Origin: Taibaiella koreensis | GTDB taxonomy: Bacteria > Bacteroidota > Bacteroidia > Chitinophagales > Chitinophagaceae | Assembly: GCF_003545715.1 (NCBI RefSeq) | Contig: NZ_QVNU01000007.1 | Coordinates: forward strand, 124,001-188,000 | Length of the DNA: 64,000 nt | Direction: 5' to 3' | Shown: positions 26,088 through 34,605 of the stretch, one piece after another | How positions within the stretch are numbered: position 1 is the stretch's first letter | Layout: each line of letters opens with the position of its first letter | Position numbers and translations under genes: made by a program | Notes under the pieces: model-generated | Database searches by the model: none | The model's input: the letters and a program-made list of their open reading frames with translations, nothing else | Told to the model about the DNA's origin: nothing

Positions 26088-26420
26088 ATTGTACCTGTTT
26101 TGGACAGGTTATCGCATTATGCGAGTTCTATGTGTGCCAGTATGCACCAGTTCTTTTACCTTCCTGAAACCCGGTAGGCGATCCTGAAAAAATAAAATGT
26201 AATAACTTGTTTTATATTTTTAATCAGCTCTTTAAACAAAGAGCTGATTTTTTTGTGATTTCCTTTAAGTTAAATAAATATACGTGCTGCCAATCATTTG
26301 TTAAGTTTAAGACAAGAATAAATGCATAAATCAGGAATACCGGTCAGGATAGCCGGCTTTTTGATAATAAGGGGTAAGCCGAAAACCTGTTCAGAGTAGG
26401 CAGCAGTAAAAAACGTATGC
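26088..26420 (+). other. Gene-free stretch with an unassigned terminator; possible small RNA
   Basis: About 330 bases lie between the terminator of the PhaE-like gene and the next ATG. No ORF of protein character was found. A second, very strong terminator sits at 26222-26254, so something may be transcribed from about 26090-26220. No perfect TAnnTTTG box was seen in that interval. Confidence 0.4.
26222..26254 (+). terminator. Orphan Rho-independent terminator
   Basis: Perfect 12-bp stem AATCAGCTCTTT / AAAGAGCTGATT with a 4-base loop AAAC and a TTTTT tail. On the other strand no T run follows, so it acts rightward. The nearest upstream gene already has its own terminator 135 bases earlier. 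Confidence 0.85.
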
Positions 26421-28871
26421 ATGAAGAATAACTTTACAAAGTATGCCTGCTTGCTGGCATTAGGCCTGCTGGGTGCGGGCTCCGGTGCTTTTGCCCAGGC
26501 GCCGGCCAATGATGACTGTTCGGGAGCGCTTGGTCTCGCTATAGGCACTACCTGCACACCGGTAAACGCGACAACGACCGATGCTACGGGCTCGACAGGT
26601 ATGCCGGATCCCGATTGCGGAGCCGCCGGCACAGGCTGGGACGATGATGTGTGGTTTACCTTTACCCCGCAGGCAGGACAAGCCTCAGTCAACATTGCCT
26701 TTACTTCTGTGAGTGGTAATGATGATATGGCGGCGCAGATCTATACCTCAGATGATAACAGCTGCGCAGGAATTTTCTCGCGCTTTGCCTGCAGCGATGA
26801 TGACGGGCCAGGTCTCATGCCCGGATTCAGCTACCTGGCGGTGTCGCCGGGCACTACTTATTATATGAGGGTGTATACCTTCGATTCTTCCGAAGCCGGC
26901 GATTTTACTGTTTGTGTGGCCATACCACCTACTCCGCCCGCCAATGACGAATGCTCCTCTGCTATCGCGGTTACACCCAGCACTACTTATTTCTGCGCAG
27001 CACCCTTCGTTGGTACTGGCCTCAATGCGACCATGTCGACCGATGTCCCCTCGTGTGGTAGCACACCTACCAGCGACGTATGGTATAGTTTCATAGCTTC
27101 GGATACGAGCCAGAATATTTCCTTCACCGGTATCACACCATCCGATGCTGCCGCGACCACCTTTTCCTATGGCGCTGCTGTATACGGCGGGACCTGCGGC
27201 GCTCTGATACCGCTTGATTGCGGCACCGGTGATGGCGGAAGCGATATCCAGATGAACCTTACTGGCCTTACCAGCGGTGGGACGTATTACCTGCAGGTAT
27301 TCGGAGACGATTCTTATGATGATAATTCAGATCCTGTGATCACCGGTATCGATTTCAGTCTTTGCATTGCCATACCGCCGCCGGCGACTGTAACCAACGA
27401 CCTGCCTGCCGATGCCATTACCGTTGTGGTGGACCAGCCCTGCACGGCTCCTTATTTCAATAATGGCGCGACTGCCGCAACAGGAGAGCCCGGCGCGGCT
27501 TGTTCGGGGGTAGCAGAGAATTATGGAACGGTATGGTTCAAATTTGCCGCTCCGGCCGCCGGCGCTGTCCGGATCACTACCGACTTCAGCGGCTATACCC
27601 TTACCGATACCCGTGTTGCGCTTTTCTCGGTAGGCAGCGCCACTAATTTTGCAACGTTTGAGTCCCTCGCCTGTGACGAAGACAACGGCATAATAGGCAG
27701 CGGCTTTAATTCGATCCTATACGCTACCGGCCTTACCGCCAATACGGAATATTATATCGTAGTAGATCAATACGGTTCGGGTACTACTCAAGGTACTTTC
27801 TGCCTGGAAGTCAGTACACTTACCGATGCCATGTTGCCTGTAGCGGCCTCTTGCAATACAGGGCAGGATATTTCGGGCTACGACGGGTACGCCGGCTGGA
27901 TGTCGCTGGTGGACGAAGAGGGCAAGCTGATCGCCAATGTAAGACCCGCGGCTACATCCGGGGTAGATCAATATAACCTGGAGCCCTCGCTTAGCATTCA
28001 CCAGGGCGCGCCCCGGCAAGATGCCAATGGGCTTGTCTATCTCGATCGTAACAGTTTTTATGATGGATCTATGGAAGATGCCGGCGGCATCGATCTGCCC
28101 ACTGCCGATATGGACCTGCAGCTGTTCTTTACGCAAACGGAGCTTGGCGCATTGGGTTCATCGCTTTCCAATCTGAATGTAACCCATATTCCCGGATCTT
28201 CCTGCTCGGAAGATGCTGCCGGCGATGGCAGCCAAACGGCTTTGCTGGCTTCGGGAAGCGGCACATCGGGAAATGTGAGCTGGATCGATATCACTACGCC
28301 GGGCTTCTCCAATTTCTTCCTCATGAACGGTACCACGCCTCTGCCCATAGACCTGAGGTCTATTGTCGCCGTCAATACCGGCAGCAGCAACCGTGTCGAC
28401 TGGAGCACGGCAAAAGAAGATAAGGGTGAGTATTTCGAGCTGGAGCGTAGCACCGACAGCAAACGCTTCGCCTTCCTGGCAAGGATAAACGGCAAAGGCG
28501 CTGCTTCGGAATATAGCTATACCGACCGGTCACCGCTGGGCGGAACCAATTATTACCGGCTGAAGATGATTAATAATGATGGTAAGATCAGTTATTCCAA
28601 AGTGGTTCAGGCCATCATGAACGGTAAGGGTGCATTCCGCTTTGTGGCTTCGCCCAATCCCGTGCAGCATACCGTGACCGTGAGCCTGAAAGGTGACCGC
28701 GCCGGCAATGCAACACTTGTTTTAAGCGATGTTACGGGCAAGGCGCTCCGTACCTACACGGTAAGTGGCAAAGAGATCGGCATTGATATGAGCGGCTTGT
28801 CGCAAGGGATTTACCTGCTGCGTTATACCGACGACAGCCATAAAGAAACGATGAAGATCAGCAAGCAGTAA
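26421..28871 (+). CDS. T9SS type A cargo with three tandem beta-sandwich domains
   Basis: An 816-residue secreted protein. A signal peptide (ends GSGAFAQ) is followed by three related domains, at about residues 28-168, 172-318 and 328-468. Each starts with an (A/T)NDxC/L-type segment (PANDDCSGAL, PANDECSSAI, VTNDLPADAI), contains V/WF-type strands (DDVWFTFTPQ, SDVWYSFIAS, GTVWFKFAAP) and ends TxCVAIPP or similar. A fourth region (about 470-640) is unlike them. Residues about 640-735 look like a fibronectin-like strand set. The last ~80 residues (SPNPVQHTVTVSLKG ... GIYLLRYTDD) are the T9SS type A sorting signal, which directs export across the outer membrane and usually surface anchoring. No catalytic motif was found; adhesion is a guess. 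Confidence 0.88.
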   Translation: MKNNFTKYACLLALGLLGAGSGAFAQAPANDDCSGALGLAIGTTCTPVNATTTDATGSTGMPDPDCGAAGTGWDDDVWFTFTPQAGQASVNIAFTSVSGNDDMAAQIYTSDDNSCAGIFSRFACSDDDGPGLMPGFSYLAVSPGTTYYMRVYTFDSSEAGDFTVCVAIPPTPPANDECSSAIAVTPSTTYFCAAPFVGTGLNATMSTDVPSCGSTPTSDVWYSFIASDTSQNISFTGITPSDAAATTFSYGAAVYGGTCGALIPLDCGTGDGGSDIQMNLTGLTSGGTYYLQVFGDDSYDDNSDPVITGIDFSLCIAIPPPATVTNDLPADAITVVVDQPCTAPYFNNGATAATGEPGAACSGVAENYGTVWFKFAAPAAGAVRITTDFSGYTLTDTRVALFSVGSATNFATFESLACDEDNGIIGSGFNSILYATGLTANTEYYIVVDQYGSGTTQGTFCLEVSTLTDAMLPVAASCNTGQDISGYDGYAGWMSLVDEEGKLIANVRPAATSGVDQYNLEPSLSIHQGAPRQDANGLVYLDRNSFYDGSMEDAGGIDLPTADMDLQLFFTQTELGALGSSLSNLNVTHIPGSSCSEDAAGDGSQTALLASGSGTSGNVSWIDITTPGFSNFFLMNGTTPLPIDLRSIVAVNTGSSNRVDWSTAKEDKGEYFELERSTDSKRFAFLARINGKGAASEYSYTDRSPLGGTNYYRLKMINNDGKISYSKVVQAIMNGKGAFRFVASPNPVQHTVTVSLKGDRAGNATLVLSDVTGKALRTYTVSGKEIGIDMSGLSQGIYLLRYTDDSHKETMKISKQ

Positions 28872-28897
28872 GCGAGGTCTCTGTCTTCTTTTTATCG

Positions 28898-28928
28898 GGG
28901 CTATTCCGGAAGGGATAGCCCTTCTTTT
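28898..28928 (+). terminator. Probable terminator after the T9SS cargo gene
   Basis: Stem GGGCTAT / ATAGCCC (7 bp, 10-base loop) followed by TTCTTTT, 26 bases after the stop. Confidence 0.65.
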
Positions 28929-29011
28929 GCCCGGGGAAGCCAGTAAGCTCTAAAGACGCGCACCGGTTTAAGAGGCACAATTTACGCTGAAAGGGTAGGA
29001 GGGGCTAATGC

Positions 29012-29047
29012 AAAAGAGACGATGTCCTTGCAGGCATCGTCTCTTTT
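29012..29047. terminator. Bidirectional terminator between the T9SS cargo gene and rplQ
   Basis: A perfect 13-bp stem AAAAGAGACGATG / CATCGTCTCTTTT with a 10-base loop. Rightward the stem runs into a T-rich tail (TTTTTATT). Leftward it serves the ribosomal operon, whose last gene rplQ stops 21 bases away. Confidence 0.85.
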
Positions 29048-29067
29048 TATTGGTAATGTAGAAAAAA

Positions 29068-29634
29068 TTATTCTTCTGTTTTACCTTCTTCCTGTTGCGG
29101 CGCTTCAGGGGTTTCTTTTGCAGGCGCTTCGATGGTCTCTTCAGCAACCGGCTTTACCTCTTCTGCTACTTCGGCAGTGGGAGCGGCAGATTCAGCAGGC
29201 TTAGTCGTCTTACCGCCACCGCGGCTACGACGGGTCTTCTTGGCTGTACCGGCTTTGGCTTCTTTCACGTATACTGTGTTGAAGTCAACCAGCTCGATCA
29301 TTGCCATTTCGGAAGCATCGCCCATACGGGGAGCCAGCTTGATAATGCGGGTATAACCGCCGGGACGGCTGGCTACCTTGTCGCTTACAGCGCTGAACAG
29401 TTCCTTGATCGCTTCTTTATCCTGCAGCTTGGCAAAAACAAGACGACGGTTATTCACGTTGTCGGTCTTGGATTTGGTAATCATAGGCTCTACATAAGTA
29501 CGCAACGCCTTGGCTTTGGCCAGGGTAGTGGTAATACGCTTGTGCTCGATCAGCTGGCAGGCCAGATTGGACATTAAGGCTCTCCTGTGTGCCGTAGTAC
29601 GGCCGAGGTTGTTGATTTTGTCTCCGTGACGCAT
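29068..29634 (-). CDS. rplQ: 50S ribosomal protein L17 with long C-terminal extension
   Basis: A 188-residue L17. The core is conserved from [20 protein letters not shown] through [20 protein letters not shown] to [20 protein letters not shown] and IELVDF. After about residue 125 there is a Lys/Arg patch ([14 protein letters not shown]) and then about 50 residues rich in Glu, Pro and Ala; bacterial L17 commonly ends near 120-130. Extended tails of this kind occur in Bacteroidota. The start at 29634 is the family start; 12 upstream in-frame codons are ignored. A terminator-like hairpin separates it from rpoA. Confidence 0.96.
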   Translation of the reverse strand: MRHGDKINNLGRTTAHRRALMSNLACQLIEHKRITTTLAKAKALRTYVEPMITKSKTDNVNNRRLVFAKLQDKEAIKELFSAVSDKVASRPGGYTRIIKLAPRMGDASEMAMIELVDFNTVYVKEAKAGTAKKTRRSRGGGKTTKPAESAAPTAEVAEEVKPVAEETIEAPAKETPEAPQQEEGKTEE

Positions 29635-29717
29635 GACATTTGTTGTTTTAATACCGCTGTACCGTGTCAAGGGCTACACCGGCTGGCTTTAACGAAAAGC
29701 CTGTTAGTAATAAAAAT

Positions 29718-29751
29718 AAAAAAACCTTCCTGCCTTAAAGGGGCAGGAAGG
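29718..29751 (-). terminator. Intrinsic terminator/attenuator between rpoA and rplQ
   Basis: Read leftward: the stem CCTTCCTGCC / GGCAGGAAGG (10 bp, 7-base loop, 29725-29751) starts 11 bases after the rpoA stop and is followed by seven T residues and then ATTTTTA. It has every feature of a Rho-independent terminator, although it lies inside the operon. Confidence 0.85.
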
Positions 29752-29761
29752 GGGATTGCAA

Positions 29762-30757
29762 TTAGTCTTCGCTCATCTTAACACGGCTGATGTCCATACC
29801 GAAGTGCAGACCACGCTCTTGCAGCACCTGGTCGATCTCGGTAAGGGATTTCTGGCCGAAGTTGCGGAACTTCATCAGCTCGTCCTGGGTGTACTGTACC
29901 AGTTCGCTCAGGGAGTTGATCTTAGCCGCTTTAAGGCAGTTGAAGGCACGTACGGAAAGCTCGAGGTCTTCCAGCGGTGTGTTCAGCACCTTACGCAGCT
30001 GCAGCATACCTTCGTCTACGGTCTCTTCCTTTTCTTCGCGTTTTATATCCAGCGAGATGTTTTCATCGGTGATGATCATCAGGTGCTGGATCAGGATCCG
30101 GGAAGCTTCTTTTACGGCTTCTTCGGGATGAATGGTACCATCTGTCACCACTTCCATGATCAGCTTTTCGTAGTCGGTACGTTGCTCCACACGGGTATTC
30201 TCAATGGTATACCTTACATTCTTAATAGGCGTGTAGATAGAGTCGATCGCGATGAAGTTAACCGGCGCATCTTTAGGCTGGTTCTCTTCCGACGGCACAT
30301 AGCCACGGCCTTTTCCGATATGCAATTCAATTTCCAGCGTAGCGGCTGAATCCAGGTTGCAGATCACAAGCTCCGGATTCATCACTTCAAAGTTGGGAGT
30401 AGCGTCGCCGATCATGCCGGCGGTGAACTGCTCTTTTCCTTTGATCACAAGTTCCACTCTGTCATGGTTGAGGTCACCATCGCCATTCTTCTTCAAACGA
30501 ACTTGCTTTAAGTTCAGGATAATCTCGGTCACATCTTCGATCACGCCTTTGATAGTAGCAAATTCGTGGTCCGCGCCGGTAATCTTGATACCGGTGATCG
30601 CATAGCCCTCAAGGGAGCTCAGCAATACCCTGCGCAATGCGTTACCGATGGTAACACCATAGCCCGGTTCCAAGGGACGAAACTCGAATTGTGCTTCAAA
30701 GTCGGTTGCTTTTTGCAACACAATTTTATCCGGTTTTTGAAAATTCAATATTGCCAT
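29762..30757 (-). CDS. rpoA: DNA-directed RNA polymerase alpha subunit
   Basis: A 331-residue alpha subunit. The N-terminal dimerisation domain shows PLEPGYGVTIGNALRRVLLS and SLEGYAITGIKI. The C-terminal domain shows LELSVRAFNCLKAAKINSL, QYTQDELMKFRNFGQKSL and EIDQVLQERGLHFGM, which contact promoter DNA and activators. Length and motif order are normal. It sits in the usual rpsM-rpsK-rpsD-rpoA-rplQ order. Confidence 0.98.
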   Translation of the reverse strand: MAILNFQKPDKIVLQKATDFEAQFEFRPLEPGYGVTIGNALRRVLLSSLEGYAITGIKITGADHEFATIKGVIEDVTEIILNLKQVRLKKNGDGDLNHDRVELVIKGKEQFTAGMIGDATPNFEVMNPELVICNLDSAATLEIELHIGKGRGYVPSEENQPKDAPVNFIAIDSIYTPIKNVRYTIENTRVEQRTDYEKLIMEVVTDGTIHPEEAVKEASRILIQHLMIITDENISLDIKREEKEETVDEGMLQLRKVLNTPLEDLELSVRAFNCLKAAKINSLSELVQYTQDELMKFRNFGQKSLTEIDQVLQERGLHFGMDISRVKMSED

Positions 30758-30839
30758 TTGGAAATTTTGAAGTTTAAATTAGTTTTTTTTGTAAATGTAT
30801 CAACAAAACCCGAAAGGCCCAATGGGCCATAGGGTTGGA

Positions 30840-31445
30840 TTACTTGGAGTACAACTCAACGATCAGTTGCTCTTTGATGTTCTCCGGAACGCTTTCCCTT
30901 TCAGGATAGGCCATGAAAACACCTTTCACTTCCTTTTCGTTGAAATCCAGCCAGTTGATAGCAGGGCTCTTACCGCGTACATTACCGGTTACAGCAGCGT
31001 TGGCTTTAGACTTGGGCTTCAGCTCAATCACGTCGCCGGGTTTCAGCGTGTAAGAAGGGATATTGACGGTATGACCGTTAACCAGGACGTGCTTATGCGA
31101 TACCAGCTGGCGGGCGGCGTTGCGTGTAGGCGCAATACCCAGGCGGTATACAGTGTTGTCCAGGCGTGCTTCCAGCAATTTGATCAGGTTTTCGCCGGTA
31201 GCGCCTTTCTGACGGGCGGCTTCAACATAAGTATTGCTAAACTGGCGCTCAAGCACCAGGTAAGTATATTTCGCTTTTTGCTTTTCTTTCAGCTGAATAG
31301 CGTATTCGCTTGCTTGCTTGCGCTTACGGTTTGCGCCGTGCATACCGGGAGGATTGCTGTTCTTTCCCAGATTTTTACCAGAACCCAGAATAGGCTCGCC
31401 GAAGATGCGGCAGATTTTGTTTTTTGGACCAGTGTAACGTGCCAT
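30840..31445 (-). CDS. rpsD: 30S ribosomal protein S4
   Basis: A 201-residue S4, a primary 16S rRNA binder and, in other bacteria, repressor of its own operon. It begins MARYTGPKNKICRIFGEPI and has the S4 RNA-binding fold: LEARLDNTVYRLGIAPTRNA, ARQLVSHKHVLVNGHTVNIP and LKPGDVIELKP. Length is normal. The 180-base gap to rpsK upstream contains strong secondary structure, which may be a regulatory leader. Confidence 0.98.
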   Translation of the reverse strand: MARYTGPKNKICRIFGEPILGSGKNLGKNSNPPGMHGANRKRKQASEYAIQLKEKQKAKYTYLVLERQFSNTYVEAARQKGATGENLIKLLEARLDNTVYRLGIAPTRNAARQLVSHKHVLVNGHTVNIPSYTLKPGDVIELKPKSKANAAVTGNVRGKSPAINWLDFNEKEVKGVFMAYPERESVPENIKEQLIVELYSK

Positions 31446-31573
31446 GTTGTACTTTGTAAAATTGATTCGATTTTTGATTTAGAATAACCCGTCCGTCTCA
31501 TTAAAAATCGAAAACCGGATACGGAGGGCTTTGTGTCTTATATTTTTAATGCCGGCTATGCCTGGCATAAACC

Positions 31574-31609
31574 GGAAATGGGAAATTACCGAGGCAATTT
31601 CCGATTTCC
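31574..31609 (-). promoter_or_regulatory. Structured spacer between rpsK and rpsD (possible r-protein leader)
   Basis: A 13-bp stem with one mismatch pairs 31574-31587 (GGAAATGGGAAATT) with 31596-31609 (AATTTCCGATTTCC) around an 8-base loop. Next to it lies a smaller inverted repeat, TATGCC-T-GGCATA, around 31557-31569. There is no T run on the minus strand, so it is not an intrinsic terminator. Confidence 0.45.
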
Positions 31610-31625
31610 AGCTTATATATGGAGC

Positions 31626-32030
31626 TTAAACTCTTCTCTTCTTGGGAGGACGGCAACCGTTGTGCGGCATAGGCGTGATATCTTTGATCGTCACAACCTC
31701 GATACCGCTGTTGGATACGGAACGGATGGCACCTTCACGGCCCGAACCGGGTCCTTTAACGTATACATCCGCTTTTTTCATACCAGCGTCCAGGGCTACT
31801 TTAGCAGCATCTGCTGCTGCCTGCTGGGCGGCATATGGGGTGTTCTTTTTGGAACCACGGAATCCCATTTTACCGGCAGAAGACCAGGAGATCACCTGTC
31901 CCTGCTTGTTGGTAAAGCTGATAATGATGTTGTTGAAGGTAGCGCTTATGTGTACATCACCATGGGTGTCCACTTTCGCTACACGTTTTTTGGCGGCTAC
32001 TTTTGCTGAGCCTGCTTTTGCTTTTGCCAT
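31626..32030 (-). CDS. rpsK: 30S ribosomal protein S11
   Basis: A 134-residue S11 of the small-subunit platform. It shows [65 protein letters not shown] and the C-terminus [17 protein letters not shown]. All are canonical. It follows rpsM after about 150 bases of spacer without an ORF. Confidence 0.98.
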   Translation of the reverse strand: MAKAKAGSAKVAAKKRVAKVDTHGDVHISATFNNIIISFTNKQGQVISWSSAGKMGFRGSKKNTPYAAQQAAADAAKVALDAGMKKADVYVKGPGSGREGAIRSVSNSGIEVVTIKDITPMPHNGCRPPKKRRV

Positions 32031-32183
32031 TTTTTCGTAAAAAAAGGTAGTCTGTTAATAAATGACTTAGTGATCCGGCATTCAGGCCCTGAGGGCTGCG
32101 CGCCATCGCGCTAAGCTGCGCTGTTCCCTAACCCGCAAAGAAGTAAAAAAGAGGCTCCGGCGAACAGGCAAGATAAATCCGGT

Positions 32184-32564
32184 TTACTTCTTTGGTGCTT
32201 TTTTCTTACCAGCAACAGTTTTGCGCTTGCCCTTACGGGTACGGCTGTTGGTACGGGTACGCTGACCGCGAAGGGGAAGACCCTTACGGTGACGGAGACC
32301 ACGGTAGCATGCAATATCCATCAGGCGTTTGATGTTCATCTGCACTTCAGAGCGCAGCTGACCCTCAACTTTGAATTCGCCATTGATGATATTACGGATA
32401 GCAGCCTGGTCGTCGTCGTCCCACTCGCTTACTTTCTTGTCCAGGTCGATGTTCGACTTTTCCAAGATGTAGCGGGCGGTGCTACGTCCGATACCAAAGA
32501 TGTACGTGAGACCAATTTCGCCACGCTTGTTTTTGGGAAGATCAATACCAGCTATACGAGCCAT
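32184..32564 (-). CDS. rpsM: 30S ribosomal protein S13
   Basis: A 126-residue S13 of the subunit head. It begins [20 protein letters not shown] and has [14 protein letters not shown], the helix-hairpin segment and the basic tail [19 protein letters not shown] followed by lysine-rich KKAPKK. Canonical length. It lies immediately downstream of rpmJ in the usual order. Confidence 0.98.
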   Translation of the reverse strand: MARIAGIDLPKNKRGEIGLTYIFGIGRSTARYILEKSNIDLDKKVSEWDDDDQAAIRNIINGEFKVEGQLRSEVQMNIKRLMDIACYRGLRHRKGLPLRGQRTRTNSRTRKGKRKTVAGKKKAPKK

Positions 32565-32602
32565 GTTGTGTATTTACTATTTACGATTTAGAAACGATTG
32601 GA

Positions 32603-32719
32603 TTAACCCTGGCGTTGCTTGAAGCGGGGGTTCTTTTTGTTGATTACGAATAAAACGCCTTTGCGACGAACGATCTTACAATCGGCGCTACGCTTTTTAA
32701 TGGCTGCACGAACTTTCAT
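32603..32719 (-). CDS. rpmJ: 50S ribosomal protein L36
   Basis: A 38-residue protein with the L36 sequence [19 protein letters not shown] and C-terminal [19 protein letters not shown]. The zinc-ribbon cysteines are mostly replaced: only one Cys (C14) remains where the C+ form has three Cys and one His, so this is the zinc-independent type. It lies between infA (33-base gap) and rpsM (38-base gap) on the same strand. Confidence 0.96.
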   Translation of the reverse strand: MKVRAAIKKRSADCKIVRRKGVLFVINKKNPRFKQRQG

Positions 32720-32752
32720 ACTGTGTTATAATTTGATAGTTAAAATGGGTTG

Positions 32753-32971
32753 CTACTTGTATCTGTATATTATTCTGCCGCGGGAAAGGTCGTAAGGACT
32801 CATTTCCACGCCCACTTTATCGCCCGGTAGGATACGGATGTAGTGCATACGCATTTTTCCGGAGATGGTAGCCAATATTTCGTGGCCATTTTCCAAGCGG
32901 ACACGAAACATAGCATTGGACAACGCTTCAACTATATTTCCGTCTTGTTTGATCAGGGACTGTTTCGCCAT
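32753..32971 (-). CDS. infA: Translation initiation factor IF-1
   Basis: A 72-residue S1/OB-fold protein. [40 protein letters not shown] and [19 protein letters not shown] match IF-1 throughout. It is the first gene of the cluster; secY and map, which often precede it, are not there. A good promoter lies directly upstream. Confidence 0.98.
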   Translation of the reverse strand: MAKQSLIKQDGNIVEALSNAMFRVRLENGHEILATISGKMRMHYIRILPGDKVGVEMSPYDLSRGRIIYRYK

Positions 32972-32988
32972 ATTTTACAAAAGGACTG

Positions 32989-33017
32989 CAAAAGTAGGAA
33001 AAATTTTCCAATGCAAA
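32989..33017 (-). promoter_or_regulatory. Promoter of the infA-rplQ ribosomal operon
   Basis: On the minus strand TTTG (33014-33017), 17-base spacer, TACTTTTG (32989-32996, perfect -7). It ends 17 bases before the infA ATG. Spacing is within the 17-23 range known for Bacteroidota. Confidence 0.7.
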
Positions 33018-33112
33018 AAAAGTTTTTCCTCAATGAGGAATACTCTGCGGGAAAATGCCTACATTGATTCGTATTGTATATTTAATGATTCGTTAAAATG
33101 CTTTTTGGCTTG

Positions 33113-33120
33113 CAAAGGTA
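33113..33120 (-). promoter_or_regulatory. Possible second, distal -7 box for infA
   Basis: TACCTTTG on the minus strand, a perfect -7 match 141 bases upstream of infA, without a clear -33 partner. It lies in the 314-base divergent spacer (32972-33285) between infA and the TPR gene, which otherwise holds no ORF. Confidence 0.4.
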
Positions 33121-33285
33121 CGCAAAAGCACTCACTTTGATTTCATGCGTTTGCCTCAGTTATACTGTTTCGCTTGCAGGCTGCCGTATGTAGAAGGATG
33201 TTGTAAGTGGCTAACTATAAATTCTTAACAGTCATTTTTAAAGAAATACTGTATTTTTACGCCTTCATATAAAAGAATAGCTAAC

Positions 33286-34587
33286 ATGAGCAAAAAGATA
33301 TTATTCCTTGCTACCGGAATAATGGCCGCGTCCCTCACTTATGCCCAGAAGGACAAGTTCAAAGAGGCCCAGAAGGAGCTGAAGACCGCGCTTGAAAAAA
33401 ATAAGGAGAAGCCTGCCGAAGCGGCAGACGCTTTCCGCAAGGCGAAAGACGCTATCGATGCCGCTTCTGCCAACGAGGCTACCAAAGGCAATGCCCAGGT
33501 ATGGATGACCCGCGCCGGTGTTTACATTGGTATGCAGGACAATGAGCAGCTGAGGGAAACCATGCCTTACCGCGAGGGAATAGAGTCGCTGAAAAAGGCT
33601 TTTGAGCTGGATAAAAAACTCGTCAACGAGCCAGATGCGATTAACCTGACGGCCAATGGCGGCTTTTTTGCTTATAATGATGGTATCAGCACTTACAACA
33701 ATAATAAGTATAAAGAGGCCTACGATATTTTCCAGAAAGGCCTGGATATCCTCGGTCCCGACAAGGACAAGCGTTTTGTACTGGTGCCGGTAATGGATAC
33801 CGTGCGTGCGCAATCCAAAATGTTCCAGGGTTATACAGCGTTTTATGATAAACACTACGATGTCGCCATTAACGATCTGCTGGCTATAAAAGGCAGTCCC
33901 TATCTCGAAAAAGAAGCCAATATTTACCTGGTGCTCGCACAGGCATATGAGCAAAAAGGGGAAAAGGACAAGCAACTGGCTACCTTGCAGGAAGGTAAAA
34001 AGAAATTCCCCGGCGATAAGAACCTGGAGAACTCCGAGCTGAACTATTACCTTACCTCGGGTAAGCAGGGCGAAATGGTCGGTAAGCTCGAAGAGTCTGC
34101 GGCCAAAGACCCCACCAATCCCGAGCTGCAGCTGAACCTGGGTATTGTGTATGCCGAAATGGCCAGACCGACCAATGGTGCTGCTCCGGCTGCCAATGCC
34201 GCCGACTACCGCGCCAAAGCCGAGGCTGCTTATAAAAAGGCAGTAGAGCTGGCTCCCGACAATGGCTCTTACAACTACCAGATGGGCGCCTTCTACTTCA
34301 ATCAGGCTGCCGATATCAATACCGAGATGAACAACCTGGGCACCAGCAAGGAAGATCAGAAAAAGTACAACACGCTTCTGGCGCAGCGCGATGCTTTATT
34401 CAAGCAATCCCTGCCCAACCTGGAGAAAAGCAAGGATATCTTCAGCGCAAAAAAAGCGAAGCTTAAATCCGACGAGCAGCGTTTCTATCACAATGCGCTG
34501 GGTGCTTTGAAAGAAATTTACAACCGTAACGATCAGGCAGATAAAGTGGCCGAGATCAGGAAACTGCAAAGCGAAGCAGGCTTCTAG
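33286..34587 (+). CDS. Tetratricopeptide-repeat protein, exported
   Basis: A 433-residue protein with a signal peptide (MSKKILFLATGIMAASLTYAQ) and helical repeats typical of TPRs. Visible units include YKEAYDIFQKGLDILGP, YDVAINDLLAIKGSPYLEKE, NIYLVLAQAYEQKGEKDKQL, PELQLNLGIVYAEMARP and AEAAYKKAVELAPDNGSYNY. TPR solenoids mediate protein-protein contacts; the signal peptide places this one in the periplasm. The last ~30 residues (RFYHNALGALKEIYNRNDQ) form a final pair of helices. It is a single-gene unit, ending in a terminator. Partner unknown. Confidence 0.88.
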   Translation: MSKKILFLATGIMAASLTYAQKDKFKEAQKELKTALEKNKEKPAEAADAFRKAKDAIDAASANEATKGNAQVWMTRAGVYIGMQDNEQLRETMPYREGIESLKKAFELDKKLVNEPDAINLTANGGFFAYNDGISTYNNNKYKEAYDIFQKGLDILGPDKDKRFVLVPVMDTVRAQSKMFQGYTAFYDKHYDVAINDLLAIKGSPYLEKEANIYLVLAQAYEQKGEKDKQLATLQEGKKKFPGDKNLENSELNYYLTSGKQGEMVGKLEESAAKDPTNPELQLNLGIVYAEMARPTNGAAPAANAADYRAKAEAAYKKAVELAPDNGSYNYQMGAFYFNQAADINTEMNNLGTSKEDQKKYNTLLAQRDALFKQSLPNLEKSKDIFSAKKAKLKSDEQRFYHNALGALKEIYNRNDQADKVAEIRKLQSEAGF

Positions 34588-34605
34588 GAGCTATACGGCA
34601 TTTGT

